From positions 34,233,841-34,297,840 of the forward strand of contig OV884009.1 in the NCBI GenBank assembly GCA_930367205.1: DNA of 64,000 nucleotides, written 5' to 3'. The notes under the pieces were generated by a model. The model saw only the letters and a list, made by a program, of their open reading frames with translations. It had not been told where the DNA came from and did no database searches. Below, one piece after another: positions 23,452-35,156 of this stretch; position 1 is the stretch's first letter, and each line of letters begins with the position of its first letter. This DNA comes from Acanthosoma haemorrhoidale (lineage: Eukaryota > Arthropoda > Insecta > Hemiptera > Acanthosomatidae). Position numbers and translations under genes: made by a program.

Positions 23452-26400
23452 TCGAAGTTTAAAAAGTTATGGATAATAATGCATTGTTGATCAGTAACGA
23501 ATTGAAGGATTTGCGCCAACTGGTGTGGTGGCACTGTTCTCTTACCAGTATGTTCTATATTAATTCTTAATAGAATAAAATAAGAAGTTCAAAGAATGAT
23601 CAGAAAGGAGGGTTTTTGAAACCGTTTTAGTACCATGGATCTTAAAAACATTCAGAAGATCGTCATGGAGAGTGCCACATATTTGTGTTTAACTTTCATC
23701 GGTTTTTAAAAAGCTTTTCACTTCGTAAACAGAGATATTGTTAGCTCTTTTAGAAAAAATATGGAGTCCCGTAAAAAATAATAAATCTCATTGAGAAGAT
23801 GTGGGAGGAATTTTAGGGTATTGCATGGAGGGAAGCTGTCTGGCACTTTCGAGACCGAGACACTAGACTGATGATGTGTTTTCCTTACAATCCTAACAAA
23901 TTAGTGTTATTGTCCTTGATGCAAATGGGGAGGACTCTTGCTCGACACAAGGGAGGAATCCAATGGGCTATGCGCCAAATATTGATGTAACTGAAATACG
24001 CAGACGATGGTGGGCAAAAATTCTGCTACTAAGAAGAATCTGATGCTTCCAATTGGAGCAGTGCGGGGATCTTCATTAGGCGGATGGTTACTAGCTTACT
24101 GGGTTGTAACCAGTGAAAAAGAATGCTCATTCCGGAAAATGTTTTAACCTGATGTACAGAAATAATAATAGTAAATAATAATAAGAAGACAGAAATAATA
24201 TCTGCCCATATCTGGAAACAATTGCAAAACCAGAAGCACCGGAGTCCAGTGCCCTCCACTTGACTATCCCGCTACCAAATTGAGACCAACAATCCATCAA
24301 CTAAAATAAATACTATTTTGTTTAAATGAGTTAATTAATTACAAAACTCAGCTGGCTATAAATAGTGGATAACATGTTTAAGAATAAGATTAAGGTGTTA
24401 AGAAGTTACAATTATCAACGCTGAATAATAAATGATGAATAAATTAATTGGGTAACATTGGGAGAGTTGAGTTTTATCTCTCCACGTAGCATTAAGTGGC
24501 AAGACATAATGGACTGCTATTATAATGTCACATCTGTTTTAGACGATTTGCTCCGGCGAGCAGATCTAATGGGAAGTGTTGCTATTATAAGACAATGGCT
24601 CTACAAGTTGTGTGTGCGTGCCTGGTAGGCAAATTGAATCTTCACCTGCCGTGCCGACTCCATGCATTTTTATTGTTAACTTGCTAACTGTGTTTACAGG
24701 CAGCGCAGGGCGACTATACTAATATTTTCAACTATAGACTAAGGCTTTGTGAAAAAATTCAGAGTTTTGAATCTTCTTCAAATGAAATTAAGGAAAAATA
24801 AGCAATCTTATAATATCGTAAATCACGATTGTATGATTACATAATCTAAAAGTTTTATAAATCATATAGTATTTCTACGTCAAACCTATTTGTTATATTA
24901 TTTTAAAATAGATGTTGTTTGTATACAGATGTAACTTAACTGTCAATTGCGTTTATTATATCCTAGATAAAGGGTATTTATCCAATCGGCAGGAGCATTA
25001 ATGAAAGTTTATACTTTTATACTTCAAAAACTCACCACTGTTAAATTGACTTGAAAAAATCGCTACCACTTCTACACATACTACTAACAACTAAAAGATG
25101 TTTTCTCGTAAAGAGGCTAGAGAAGTATCTCTAATACTACCCACACTAATTTTTTATTATACTAATATTAGTACATTTTTCACTCCGCAATTTAGTTCTA
25201 TTTGAATTTTTTTTACATTACGAAGTTGGAAATGTTAAAATTTAATTTTTTTTTTAACCAAAGACAAACTATAGTATGAGGGCAGGGATCTCTTCCCAAT
25301 TGAACCATCCTTTCAGACGGTTAGCTTAGACAATTTCTGATATCTTTAGATGATCCCGCATAATATCAGAAAAATCGTCAGAATTTAAGAAGACTACACT
25401 GTTCTCTGATAAATTTACCAACAGCTCGATTGCATGTATGAAATATTTAATATATAACGGCTATAATTTAATTATTACAAGATGTGATCTGTGATCTCAT
25501 TGTTATAATTATTAGTCAATCTATAAAGATAGCGATAGTTTCATCTCTGGCTAGGCGTTATTTCAAACTAAACTGTCCTTTCAAACTGGATACCATCCGG
25601 TTTATAAGATCTCTTCAGCTGTTCTCGTACAACCTCAGAAAAATCAACACAGTGACAATTTTTCAATGGAGACTGCGACGTAGTCTTCAAATTTACCGAG
25701 ATATTGAATGAATCATTGCTTCTAAGGTATCCTAGGCGTGTAGCCAGAAAAATAAATAAAAAAATAAATTTTTTTTTTTAATCCATCTAAGAGTGCAACT
25801 TTTAAAATTAATTCAACCACATCGTATTTGAACTGCTTTTCATCCAATAAATCGCTGCCTGATTAGCACGTTGTTGTTTTTAATTTATCGTTTTGTAATT
25901 TTACAAATTAATTAGTTTTTATTGCTATTAAATCTAAGGTTACAATTATAATTTGTATTGTAATAAAATATCGGTTTAAACCATATTAGTTAAGTACTAT
26001 TATGTTAAAAATAATTTATTTTATTTTGCATACATTATCATCAGATTGGTATGTGATGCTCTGTTTTAATATGTATCATACAAAGAAAAATTCATCACGT
26101 TTATCTTTGGCTAATAATTCGATTTTACATATTTTTATTATTTTTTCACTAAATACATATTTATTAATGTACTTAGCTTTTTTTTAGCAAAAGTATATAC
26201 TTTCTCTTTTTGTTGATATAATTAATGAATTGAAAATATTTCCTTCTTTAAAAAAAAATCAATATTTTATTGACAGGGTGAAAAATAAATAATCAGGGTA
26301 CTTATATTTACTTTATATTTGTTTTTAGGAAATTATCGCTGTTTTAATGAAGCAAAAATTGAAGATCAATCTATATTTCCCAAAGCAACTTCTATCTCGA

Positions 26401-26690
26401 GTGATGAAAAGGGTATTTTTATTTGATCATTCTGCATCTTTATTAATTTTGTTTGTTTAGTTATTTTATTTTAATTGATACTATGTAACATGATGAACCC
26501 TTACTGTTTACAACATTTTTTATTTTTCCAGATGTTATTGTTTTTTTTTAAGTGCCAACCATATTCCTGGCCCAGGAATTCGACCGTGGGTGTAGATGTT
26601 GGTGCAGATCTTGAAATTCAAACTTCAGGCCATTTTGAATTTGCATCAGTGTGGATAAATATGTACGAGTAGTGTTCATATTTAGGACCT
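23452..26690. other. AT-rich intergenic or intronic spacer
   Basis: No gene is supported. 25270-25470 and 25500-25730 look like two weakly similar tandem copies sharing TGTCCTTTCA/ATCCTTTCAGA, CAGAAAAATC and AAATTTACC at matching positions. Bases 25484-25525 (TGATCTGTGATCTCATTG) also match 42725-42760. Short Leu/Ile/Phe-rich frames (25484-25711, 26002-26187) are compositional. Confidence 0.5.
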
Positions 26691-27059
26691 GCGAGTCCAC
26701 AGGACCGCGTTGAAAATTCGAGGTAGGCTCCTCCTAAAGGTGTAGCGGAGCAGTCGGTGGAGTACACATTGTTTAAGCACAAGCTTGGCAGCTTTTGATT
26801 AATGTCTCAATATTCTTCCAGAAACAGTATCTTCTCGCCAAACATTTCATTTTCGATGTCTTGATAAGGGTTGTGTGCAGTTCAGCAAGAACTGACGACT
26901 GTAAAGCTTGCGGTATTACAACTCTATGACCTTTGAAAATTACACCATCTTGGAGGGAAAATTGTTCATCTTGAACTTCAAAGTTTTTTAACTGTTGATA
27001 GAGTTTAGCCTAAACCGAATCTTCGCAAGTTGCTAATTCAATCGACTTCGCAGATATCA

Positions 27060-27640
27060 TGTCAGACGATATTTGGTTGATACTTTGCTGGTGAATTATC
27101 ATCGTTGAAGTCTGCCAATTTGGATAGCACTGGTGTTCGTGAGAAGTAATTCACATTAATATTTTTATCGGCCTTCTTATGTTTAATGCTACAATCTAAT
27201 CCTCTTAGAATTGTCACGTAACGGAGTAGACGTGATACAGAAAGGACTGGTAGGTTGGTGGCATCATGGTGAAATATGACTTAATGGACCATTGCCTGCC
27301 ACCAAAGTAAATTTTTGGCCAAAGAGGTACAGGTAAAATTTCTTTACTGGATATACGATTGCCAGTGCTTGACGGTCCAGCTAGTTATTTCTTTCAGTAT
27401 CCGTCTGTGACCTGCAGGAAAAAGCAATAGTCCTTATTAACAACAATATGAGACAAGATAGTAACAATCCCTACAGTGCTGATTAAATGACATGAAAACT
27501 CGGTCTCTTGAGATATCTTCTTTCAATTTTTGAAAAGGATTTTCACACGATTTTGTCCATTTGAACTTGGTTTTTGTCTAAGGCAAATAACGCAATAGAA
27601 AAAGTAAGACAGTAGAGGTATGGAATGAAGTTATCAAGCA
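27060..27640 (-). pseudogene. Gypsy RNase H / linker remnant
   Basis: On the minus strand around 27240-27100 the translation contains RYVTILRGLDCSIKHKKADK followed by NVNYFSRTPVLS. This matches the RW...L..Y...I.Y..GK....AD.LSR signature that ends Gypsy RNase H domains. The preceding part is too decayed to read continuously. Confidence 0.55.
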
Positions 27641-27647
27641 TAATATG

Positions 27648-28310
27648 TCACACCCACGGGCGTGGAGAATGTACTATGGCATTGACTTTTTGAGGACTTT
27701 TCTTCGCTTTATTGTGTTCGATGACGTGACCCTGGTAAGAAATAGATGTATTGAAAAACTTACATTTTTCTTGGTTGAGGTGAAGATCGTACTGGTTATT
27801 TTTCCCATTGCTTGATCCATAGACGATGACTGTCAAAATATCACTCCCTTTAGACCAGATAATATTTGATCTAAAATCCGATGAAATTCTGAAGGAGCCG
27901 ATTTGATCCAAAGCTTAGATGTTTCGTGTCCAAATTTCTTTGCCGTGTCGACATAGTTTGGATTTTTTGACATCCCTTGTCAACTTGTACATGTATCTAT
28001 AAACCTTGTACAAGTCAAAATTAGAGCATACACAGGCATTTCGCAGATAGTGTATTACTTCATCAATCCGTGGTATAAGGTAGTCAACATGTGCACTATT
28101 AGTTGACATCAACTTTGTAATCGACGGCTAGACGCACAGTATTGTTGGGCTTAGGAATGGGGACCAAAGGTAAACCCTGATCTGAATTGTTTACTTTACA
28201 ATTAATATCATTAGAGATTAATTCATCTAATTCTTTCTCCACAGCATAGCGTAACGCTGACGGGACGTCTCTGGCTTTTGTGGAATTTGACAAGTATAGA
28301 CGTTTCAAAT
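27648..28310 (-). pseudogene. Gypsy RT remnant
   Basis: Three overlapping minus-strand frames carry the Gypsy RT pattern in order: AVEKELDELISND and PLVPIPKPNNTVRLAVDYK (fingers), then LIPRIDEVIHYLRNA and SNFDLYKVYRYM (motif A region with FDL), and finally LHLNQEKCKFFNTSISYQGH before a VIxHNKAKKSPQKV segment. The catalytic YxDD segment is damaged (YGSSNGKNN region). Frameshifts lie near 28105 and 27913. Confidence 0.8.
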
Positions 28311-28599
28311 CGGTAATCAGTCACCTGATACATACTCTTCCTAGAACTGGGCTGAAGTGGTCCGTTACCATTTATTTGAAACATGCCTCTCGTATTTGAC
28401 TGAGACCATAGCGTAGCCATGAGGGCGAAAAACACCGTGAGTGTAAGACCGAAAGTGCACATCAGTTTTTTGTTTTTTTTATTTCTCCCTTAAATTTCAT
28501 TTTTTTAAATTCCTCCCAGGGCAATATCAAAGAAGATCTTGATTCAACTTTGGATTTCTGATCACGTTGTTGATTAAATAGTATGCTTGCCCTTACGTT

Positions 28600-29320
28600 A
28601 AACTTTGTCTTTATTAAATGTGACAGACATACCTTTTGGCCAGTCTTTTCACAAAATGCACATTTTATAATTTGTCATAAGGAACTCTACAATCACTTGG
28701 CCTATGATTTGTTTGAGAGCATCGGAGGTAATTTTTTTTTTCAATGCTAAAGGACTGGTCTGGAAGGTCTGGGCAGATTCCCGTGTTTCTTACGAGCGCG
28801 ATCGAGGGTTAGAAATACGATTGATTGTTATATTTGAAGAAATCGGTAATTTACTCGATACTTCATGGCTATCGAATTTTGTGGATTCGTGCCCTAGGGC
28901 CGATTAAACTACTTTGTCAAGTTGCTGTGCCTCGTAATAGTTTTTCGTGAATATTATTAGCACTTATTTCACGAATCAATTGTGTCCTCAAGAAACTATT
29001 GGAAACATTTTTCTTGCATTCACATTCAAATTTACAAGTGGATGCCAGTTGACGTAATTCAGCTGTCTTGACTGATAGATTCGACATAATTTTGCATACT
29101 CGACAAAAATCTATGTTGTTGCACAATCTCATTTGGTTTCGGGCAAAGATGCTCCATGCAAAGATTTTGGGACAGTGAGTGAACAAAATAAGCCATGCAA
29201 ATAAGGACCAATTTGGTGTAAAAGTTCTTTAACACAAAGTTCTTGTCGTCTTTGAAACAGACCTTGTTTAATCTTCATCACCACTTTGTTATAACTTTGA
29301 CGGGAGGAAATCAAACATGG
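28600..29320 (-). pseudogene. Gypsy Gag C-terminal remnant
   Basis: The minus strand gives VKTAELRQLASTCKFECE and then FLRTQLIREISANNIHEKLL (29190-28930). This resembles the L..LA..C.F ... R..L..GI....I.E.LL pattern of Gypsy Gag. A Cys-containing segment (CAFCEKTGQKVCLSH-like, about 28660-28610) may be a damaged zinc knuckle. Confidence 0.5.
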
Positions 29321-29599
29321 TGGTACAGAACAATAATTGTTTATTCATATTACATTGACGGACGAACTCATTCATTTACAACAGTCTTTATAAAACATGA
29401 TGTAATTAGACAGATAACCCCATAAAATACCCAAAAATAATCGACTCAAATATGCAGCATGGCTCGTGGCAACTGCTGAAACTATTGCACCCTACAATTC
29501 AAACATAATACTAATACGAATAATACAGACAATGAGTCGAAAGCCTGCATACAGTCTAATGAGATCTTAGCCGTGGAAATGTACTTGTTTAGGTTCTAG

Positions 29600-30640
29600 C
29601 TAGCTTGAGGTAGCAATTTCAGGAGGGCGTGTTCTGTACTCAGGCTGGACCGAAGTCGTGTTTGCTCCGGAGGAGGTATGATGTTATCCGCGCAGTACTC
29701 TTTGACATAATTCAGAAACATTTTCTTGTGTTACGGCATGAACAAGTACTTCTTTTTGTTTAATCTGTGCTATATACCACTATGTCGTCAGTGATGAAAG
29801 CTGTCGTGTCTTGTACCGGACCCTAACGATTTCAGATGTTTACGCATTGAAAACACCGGGACACCACGGCTCCTTCAAGTAAATTACAGGTAAGAGTCAC
29901 ATCTTCAGAGAGGCTGGAGGCTAGGTTAAAAAGCTGACGAGCAATGCGTGGGGTGCTCCGGACATTACACTCTATACATGGGAGCACACCTTCGATTCTG
30001 GTCCTCCGCTGCTGGAATAAAGTATATCGGACCACTATCATGAGTATCCCGTTTTGAAATTGTTGGAGTCGCTTCCGTCAGATGACTAAAAAGAGGTGCA
30101 CTGCACAGCAGATCCGGCCTGAATACTCTTGTAAATCATGAGCTTGAGGCGCAGAGATAGATTGGGGGAAGTCAGCAGGTGGTGAGCCGGTAAGACTTCG
30201 TGCGTGTTTGTTTTAATTTACTAGCAAAATGGTTACAAAAACGAAGGTGTTGGTACATTTTTATGCCCAAATATATGAGGCTGTTTGCGGCAGAATTTTG
30301 CTGTGTTCCTACAGTGCAGGAAGTGGCTTCTTTCCCTTCTGAAAAGAGGAAAATAGGTAGTTTTACCTGCATCCACAGTAATATTGAGTTTCCCCGATTT
30401 ATTATCACTGGTCTTGTTACATACAGGTTGATTGATTATAGCATCCATTAACCCCCCCCCATAACCCCTCTATTTATTATACATTGTGTGAACACATATT
30501 TACCATTTTCTCCTCGTGCTCCATACGGAGATGCCTTCGAAGGAGGGTAGAATTTCAATTACAATATCGTTTTGAAGTTAAAAAGTCAATAACATATATA
30601 CAATACTAGTTGATGGGGCTCACCTTCGGTTTACATTAAT
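29600..30640 (-). mobile_element. Mosaic of LINE family B fragments
   Basis: At least four minus-strand pieces of family B lie side by side. 29600-29740 gives VKEYCADN..PPPEQT (fingers/palm). 29780-29960 gives LTCNLLEGAV and FITDDIVVYS (palm B and C). 29990-30450 gives LNITVDAGKT, NSLIYLGIKM and NGILMIVVRYT (thumb). 30452-30640 is a separate 3' tail with the hairpin variant AGTTGATGGGGCTCACCT at 30608-30625. Their order is not that of one element, so several insertions or a rearrangement are involved. Confidence 0.6.
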
Positions 30641-30650
30641 TGATTGGCCC

Positions 30651-30664
30651 AATCATTAATTGAT
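30651..30664. repeat. Target-site duplication copy (first of three)
   Basis: AATCATTAATTGAT here recurs at 30743-30756 and 32543-32556, each time at a LINE B boundary. Confidence 0.75.
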
Positions 30665-30741
30665 TTTTTTTTCCCTAAACCCCTTGAATTTATACAATAA
30701 AAAATATTAATAAGATAATTTGCAAATTCTCCTCATTCTGC
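30665..30741 (-). mobile_element. 77-bp LINE family B tail insertion
   Basis: A poly-T run followed by CCCTAAACCCCTTGAATT and about 60 more bases matches the tail of the neighbouring copy (30775-30842) up to CTCATTCTG. It is flanked on both sides by AATCATTAATTGAT, so it looks like an extremely 5'-truncated insertion. Confidence 0.7.
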
Positions 30742-30756
30742 TAATCATTAATTGAT

Positions 30757-32541
30757 TTTTTTTTTTTTTTTTTTCTAAACCCCTTGAAGTTATACAATGA
30801 AAATATTAATAAGATACTTTGCAAATTTCTCCTCATTCTGCTATGCGCAGATGCATTTGATGGAGTTCGTGTTACTCAACAATACAGATTGTGGTTAAAA
30901 TATAATAACTTGAAAACAAATCTAGGTGATGGGGCTCACCTTCAGTTTAAAAATGGGAGAAAAACTTACAAACTAAAAACTATACCTAGAACCTAAAACT
31001 AAAGCGTGCCAGCCACGACAGCGTCCTGCCATCGATGGGGGAACGGAGCCGGGGTTATAGTGTTAAACACCGGGTTTGTCAAATATGGTAATGAGTCGAA
31101 AAATTTGATATGTCTACGCTGGATGAATTCATCCACCGTAGGCAGCTCCAATATCTCATGCAGCTCACTGTTTCTTCGCTGCTCGAATGAAGTACCTCTG
31201 ACCACTTTCATCAGTATACCGTAATGGAATTGTTGGAGTTTCTTAGCTGTCGTATACGTCAGATAACAAAATAGCGGTGCACCATACAGCAGAGTAGGCC
31301 TGAGTATGCTCTTGTAAATCAGTAGCTTGAGACGCAGTAATAGATTGGGAGAAGTCAATAAGTGCGTAAGCCGGTAAGACTTCATGCGGGTATGCTTCAA
31401 CTTCTTCGCAAAATGGTTACTAAAATGGAGGTGTCTGTCCATTTTAATTCCCAGATATACTAGGTCGTTGGTTGGTGAATTTTCCTCCGTTCCTACTATG
31501 TAACTAGTAGGGAGCGGGCTTTTTCCCTTTTGAAAAGAGAAAATTACACAGTCAGTCTTACCCGCGTTTACAGAGATATTGAGTCTCCCCAATCTCTCAC
31601 TTATCTGGTTACAGGCTGCTTTAGCCTGTCTTAGAGCTACCTTGGCACTCATGCTGCTACTGTACACCGCTATGTCATATGCGAAAGCAGTAACTGTGGT
31701 ATTTTTGTACCGGGCTCCGACAATCTCAGACGTGTATACGTTGAATAGTACAGGGGATAAGACTCCACAGGTCAGTGGCACAGCTTCGGAGAAGCTATCA
31801 CCCACCCGCACCCGCAGCGATCTGTTTTTCAGGAAGCTAGCCAGAATTGAATACAGTTGTTCCGGGCATTCCCGGTCGCAGAGCATTTTACACAGTGTCC
31901 CGTGAGACACCGAGTCGAATGCTTGGGTGCAATCAATGGAAATCATAGCCGTGGCTATGTCATGTTATGGCTAACTTCTGACTGCACCTTCAGAAGGGGG
32001 TGCTCTGCGCTCATACTGGATTGGAATCCAGTCTGCTCTGGTGGAATGATATCATTTTCCGAGCAGTAATCTTTGAGAAAATTCTTTTGAATTTTCTCAA
32101 AGATTTTCCCCATCTGTGGTAGCAGACTGATCGGGCGGTAGTCGGCTGGGTGATCTCCACTTTTGGCTGGCTTAAGTAATGGAAACAAAATGGCTTGTTT
32201 CCATGTGTCAGGAAAGTACCGCAATCTTATACAAGAGTTTTATAAGTTTGCTAGTTGTACTATCCCTCTTCTCGGCATTTGTTTGAGCAGCACTGTTTGT
32301 ATCCCGTCGTGCCCTGGTGCTCGGTTTCCCTGACACCGGTGAAGAATCGCCTTGAGCTGCTTCGGTGATACAAACATGTGGTTCTGTTCAGCATCTACCG
32401 GAGGAGGCATGTGGTAGTATCCCGTCCTAGCCGTAATATCCCTAGCGTAATGGTCGGCCAGTTTTGTTGCCTGTTGCTCAGCAGTCAGAACATTGTCGCC
32501 TTCGTGAAGACGGACAGTGGCTGTCTTGCCTTTTGTAGTCT
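30757..32541 (-). mobile_element. 5'-truncated LINE family B with 15-bp target-site duplication
   Basis: Read leftwards, the element starts at 32541 inside the inter-domain region of ORF2 and runs through RT to the 3' tail and a poly-A tract (poly-T on + at 30757-30774). The duplication TAATCATTAATTGAT is present at 30742-30756 and 32542-32556. It is a close relative of the full-length copy, about 1.8 kb long, carries the tail hairpin at 30924-30941 and shares the FAYD lesion. Confidence 0.9.
30999..32541 (-). pseudogene. LINE B ORF2 fragment: reverse transcriptase
   Basis: Three consecutive minus-strand frames (to 32240, 31955 and 30999) give nearly the same protein as 21580-23149. They run from TTKGKTATVRLHEGDN through ADYRPISLLPQMGKIFEKI, MISIDCTQAFDSVSHG and VTAFAYDIAVYSSS to DAVVAGTL. 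Differences from the full-length copy include loss of the residues around HQGA in motif B (reads LTCGVLSPVLF), one fewer RV repeat, and frameshifts near 32230 and 31950. The palm motif C is FAYD, as in the other copy. Confidence 0.88.
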
Positions 32542-32556
32542 TAATCATTAATTGAT

Positions 32557-34468
32557 CGGGCTGAGTGAACATTTTAAAGCTTTGCGTGAAACGACAATGG
32601 CGAGAGGCATCCCTTGCAACTAATTTCATAATAGCAGCTAAAAAATAATGAAGCAAGGTATTCATTCTCTCCTCTTCTATTGCTTGACTCTATTTAACAT
32701 TCCCGAATTTGAATTAATATTTGTCTAACCACAAAGTTTATAATTAATTACGCCCTAATGCAACTAGCGTGTCACACATCCGACGCACGTACTGAAATGA
32801 ACACAATGGCGGATACTTCCATGGTGGTTTCATTGTTATAAAGAATTATACCGGGACCGCGCGAACGCAGTCCCGACTATCAAAAATTAGCATTTAGGAC
32901 GAGCCGCCTTCATGATCACGGCTTTAGGTCATGCTATATAACCCTTTGATTGAAATTGTGGCATAGTGAAAATTTCAAAGCTTTTGGTAAACCCCAATTG
33001 CAAGAGGTGCATGGCATACCATACTACTTCACAATTTCACAACAGTAGCTAAAACTAATTTTAGGTATTTAAGTAAGGCTTTTCATCCTCTTCTATTGAT
33101 CGAATGCATTAATATCCCCGGATTTGAACTTTTTATTTGTAGTATATCTTAATAATACTTTGAACTATGATGGCATGTATTGTAGTAGGCAGTGCGACCT
33201 AGTAGAGATTCACATAACCTTTATCTCTCTTTCCATGTGATAGCTGGGGAGTTGTAGACTATCTGTCACAGCCTATAGCTGCCACTAATTTCTTAGAGTA
33301 TCTCCTCATATTATACTATTCAATTAAAATACAGTGATCATTGATGATGAATCATTCAATTAAATATTTAGGAATTATTATTAAATGTTACAAAATTAAT
33401 TTAATTAGACGTTTTGAGTTTAATTAGTTTAATGAGACAAGTTTCAGTCCTTGGGGGCTGCTGGTTATAGTTTGTCTAATTAGGTACCTGCCTAGATTTA
33501 ATTATTAAAAGTACCACCTATAAACAAAACAGTTATTTTCGAAACTTGTTTCCCCGCTTTAGACAGCGCTATATTTGATGCTTTCCTGTCTGAAATAACA
33601 GATGTCATTTTTCACATTCAGTGAAGTGCTTTCACCTAATATTTCAGAGCAAACATTGTAAACAAGCTGTTATGTTTTAGGCCAGGATCTTGGGCTAATA
33701 TGCAAACATTGATTCTTGGTTGTACCCAAATGAGATGTCAAAAAAAATACCCATTATTACAAATTAATAAATATTAGGCTTTAATAAATTAAGTACTGTA
33801 TTTAAATTGTCTAATTTCATTAAAATGGATGAGCCAGAACTAGAGTTTTATCTCAGATATTATAGATGAATGGGTTAAAGTTACAAAAGTGGTTATTAGT
33901 AATGCACTTTTATTATATTTCTACTTATTACTGAAATTATGGTGAGTTTTGAGAAAACAGTTATTTCCTGTGGAGAAGATAGTTGGGATGTCATAATATC
34001 TTCCTATGCCTTGTTTGATAATTACATTATAAAAAATATGGTAGTTTGTTTAAACATAGAACTCCTTTTTCCCTTAGGTATTATTTGTTTACAGCCATTA
34101 ATATTGTATTCCTAATTTTATGTTGAGTTTACTGTTGTGTTTTTTTTTTACTTGTGTTTTGCAATAAACCAATTGTTGATTTTAGGATTTTTCTCTCCCA
34201 GCTCCTGGTTGAATAAAATATTCTACCACCCATCAAATTCCTGATGATGGCTTCATTTAGTAGAAAGGTGAGAGTTGATGCAACTTGTTGTTTATAATAT
34301 ATTGGTGCATGTAGGTGAAAGGTGCTATGGGGCGGGGTTGATAAGGAAATCACTTGGTATCAGTATTGTTAACCTATGGATGTTTTTTACATCACCTAAG
34401 AATTGGAACTATTAGGATTCAAACCGTAAACCACAAGAAGAATTTTTGGATCCAAATAGAGGTTTATA
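32557..34468. other. Spacer containing a diverged direct duplication
   Basis: No gene. Bases 32557-32745 and about 32945-33165 are related direct repeats sharing, in order, AGCTTTGCG/AGCTTTTGG, GCAAGAGG-type, TAGCAGCTAAAA/AGTAGCTAAAA, CCTCTTCTATTG and TTTGAATT/TTTGAACT. The remainder is AT-rich and unassigned. Confidence 0.55.
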
Positions 34469-35154
34469 ATGGGTGTTTCAGGAGGAATCTGCTATACTTT
34501 ACAGGTGTAATCCTCTTATTAATATAATGAAGAATGTTCATATAAACCTAGGACCAAAATTGCTTCATTATCAAGTTATGTCTAGCAAAATATTTCACCC
34601 AGAAGCCAGCTCCCCCGTTGAAATGAGGTCATACTAAAATTTCTAGGACATTAATGAAGGAAAGATAGATATAGGTGGTCTCTCATGGTTTTTGACCTGT
34701 TAAATCAAATATATCTAATCCCAGAACCAGTAGTTTTTTAAAAATCTGGGGTAAAAAGCAAAAAATGTGGATAAAAAACCAGTTGTCTAATGTTTGACAT
34801 ACAATAACTTTGCCAACCGGATAGGAAACACATTAAAATTTTGTATCCACTTTTGTTGCTTTTTACCCTAGATTTCTAAAAAAAAACTAGTGCAGATACA
34901 GTTCTGGGACTGTTTTATTCGATTTAACAGATCAAAATCCATAAGAAACCACCAATAAATCTCCTTAACTAACATCCTAGAAATTTAAGTACAACCTCAT
35001 TTCAAGGGGGGAACTGAAATCTGAGTGAAATATTTTGCCAGCAGTAACTCGCTAACAAAGCAATTCCAAACCTATGTCTATATGAACTTTTTTCAATATT
35101 TTTATAAGGAAAATGTGCCTGTAAAGTGTGGGATTTTCCTCCTGAAACACCCTG
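34469..35154. mobile_element. Foldback-type DNA element with about 300-bp inverted arms
   Basis: The ends are GGGTGTTTCAGGAGGAA on the left and its complement TTTTCCTCCTGAAACACCC on the right, next to TA dinucleotides (34467-34468, 35155-35156) that could be the target duplication. Almost the whole of each half pairs with the other: ATTTCTAGGACATTAA faces TTAACTAACATCCTAGAAAT, and GGTAAAAAGCAAAAAATGTGG faces CCACTTTTGTTGCTTTTTACC. The loop is near 34780-34840. There is no coding capacity, so it must have moved with help from elsewhere. Confidence 0.8.
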
Positions 35155-35156
35155 TA

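Larger units (their letters stand above)
26850..29320 (-). mobile_element. Degenerate Gypsy-type LTR retrotransposon
   Basis: Minus-strand pieces lie in the order expected for a Gypsy element: Gag C-terminal domain and Cys-rich segment (29200-28600), RT (28310-27650), RNase H end (27640-27060), with possible integrase scraps below. No LTRs or target duplication are recognised. Multiple stops and frameshifts make it a fossil. Confidence 0.75.
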
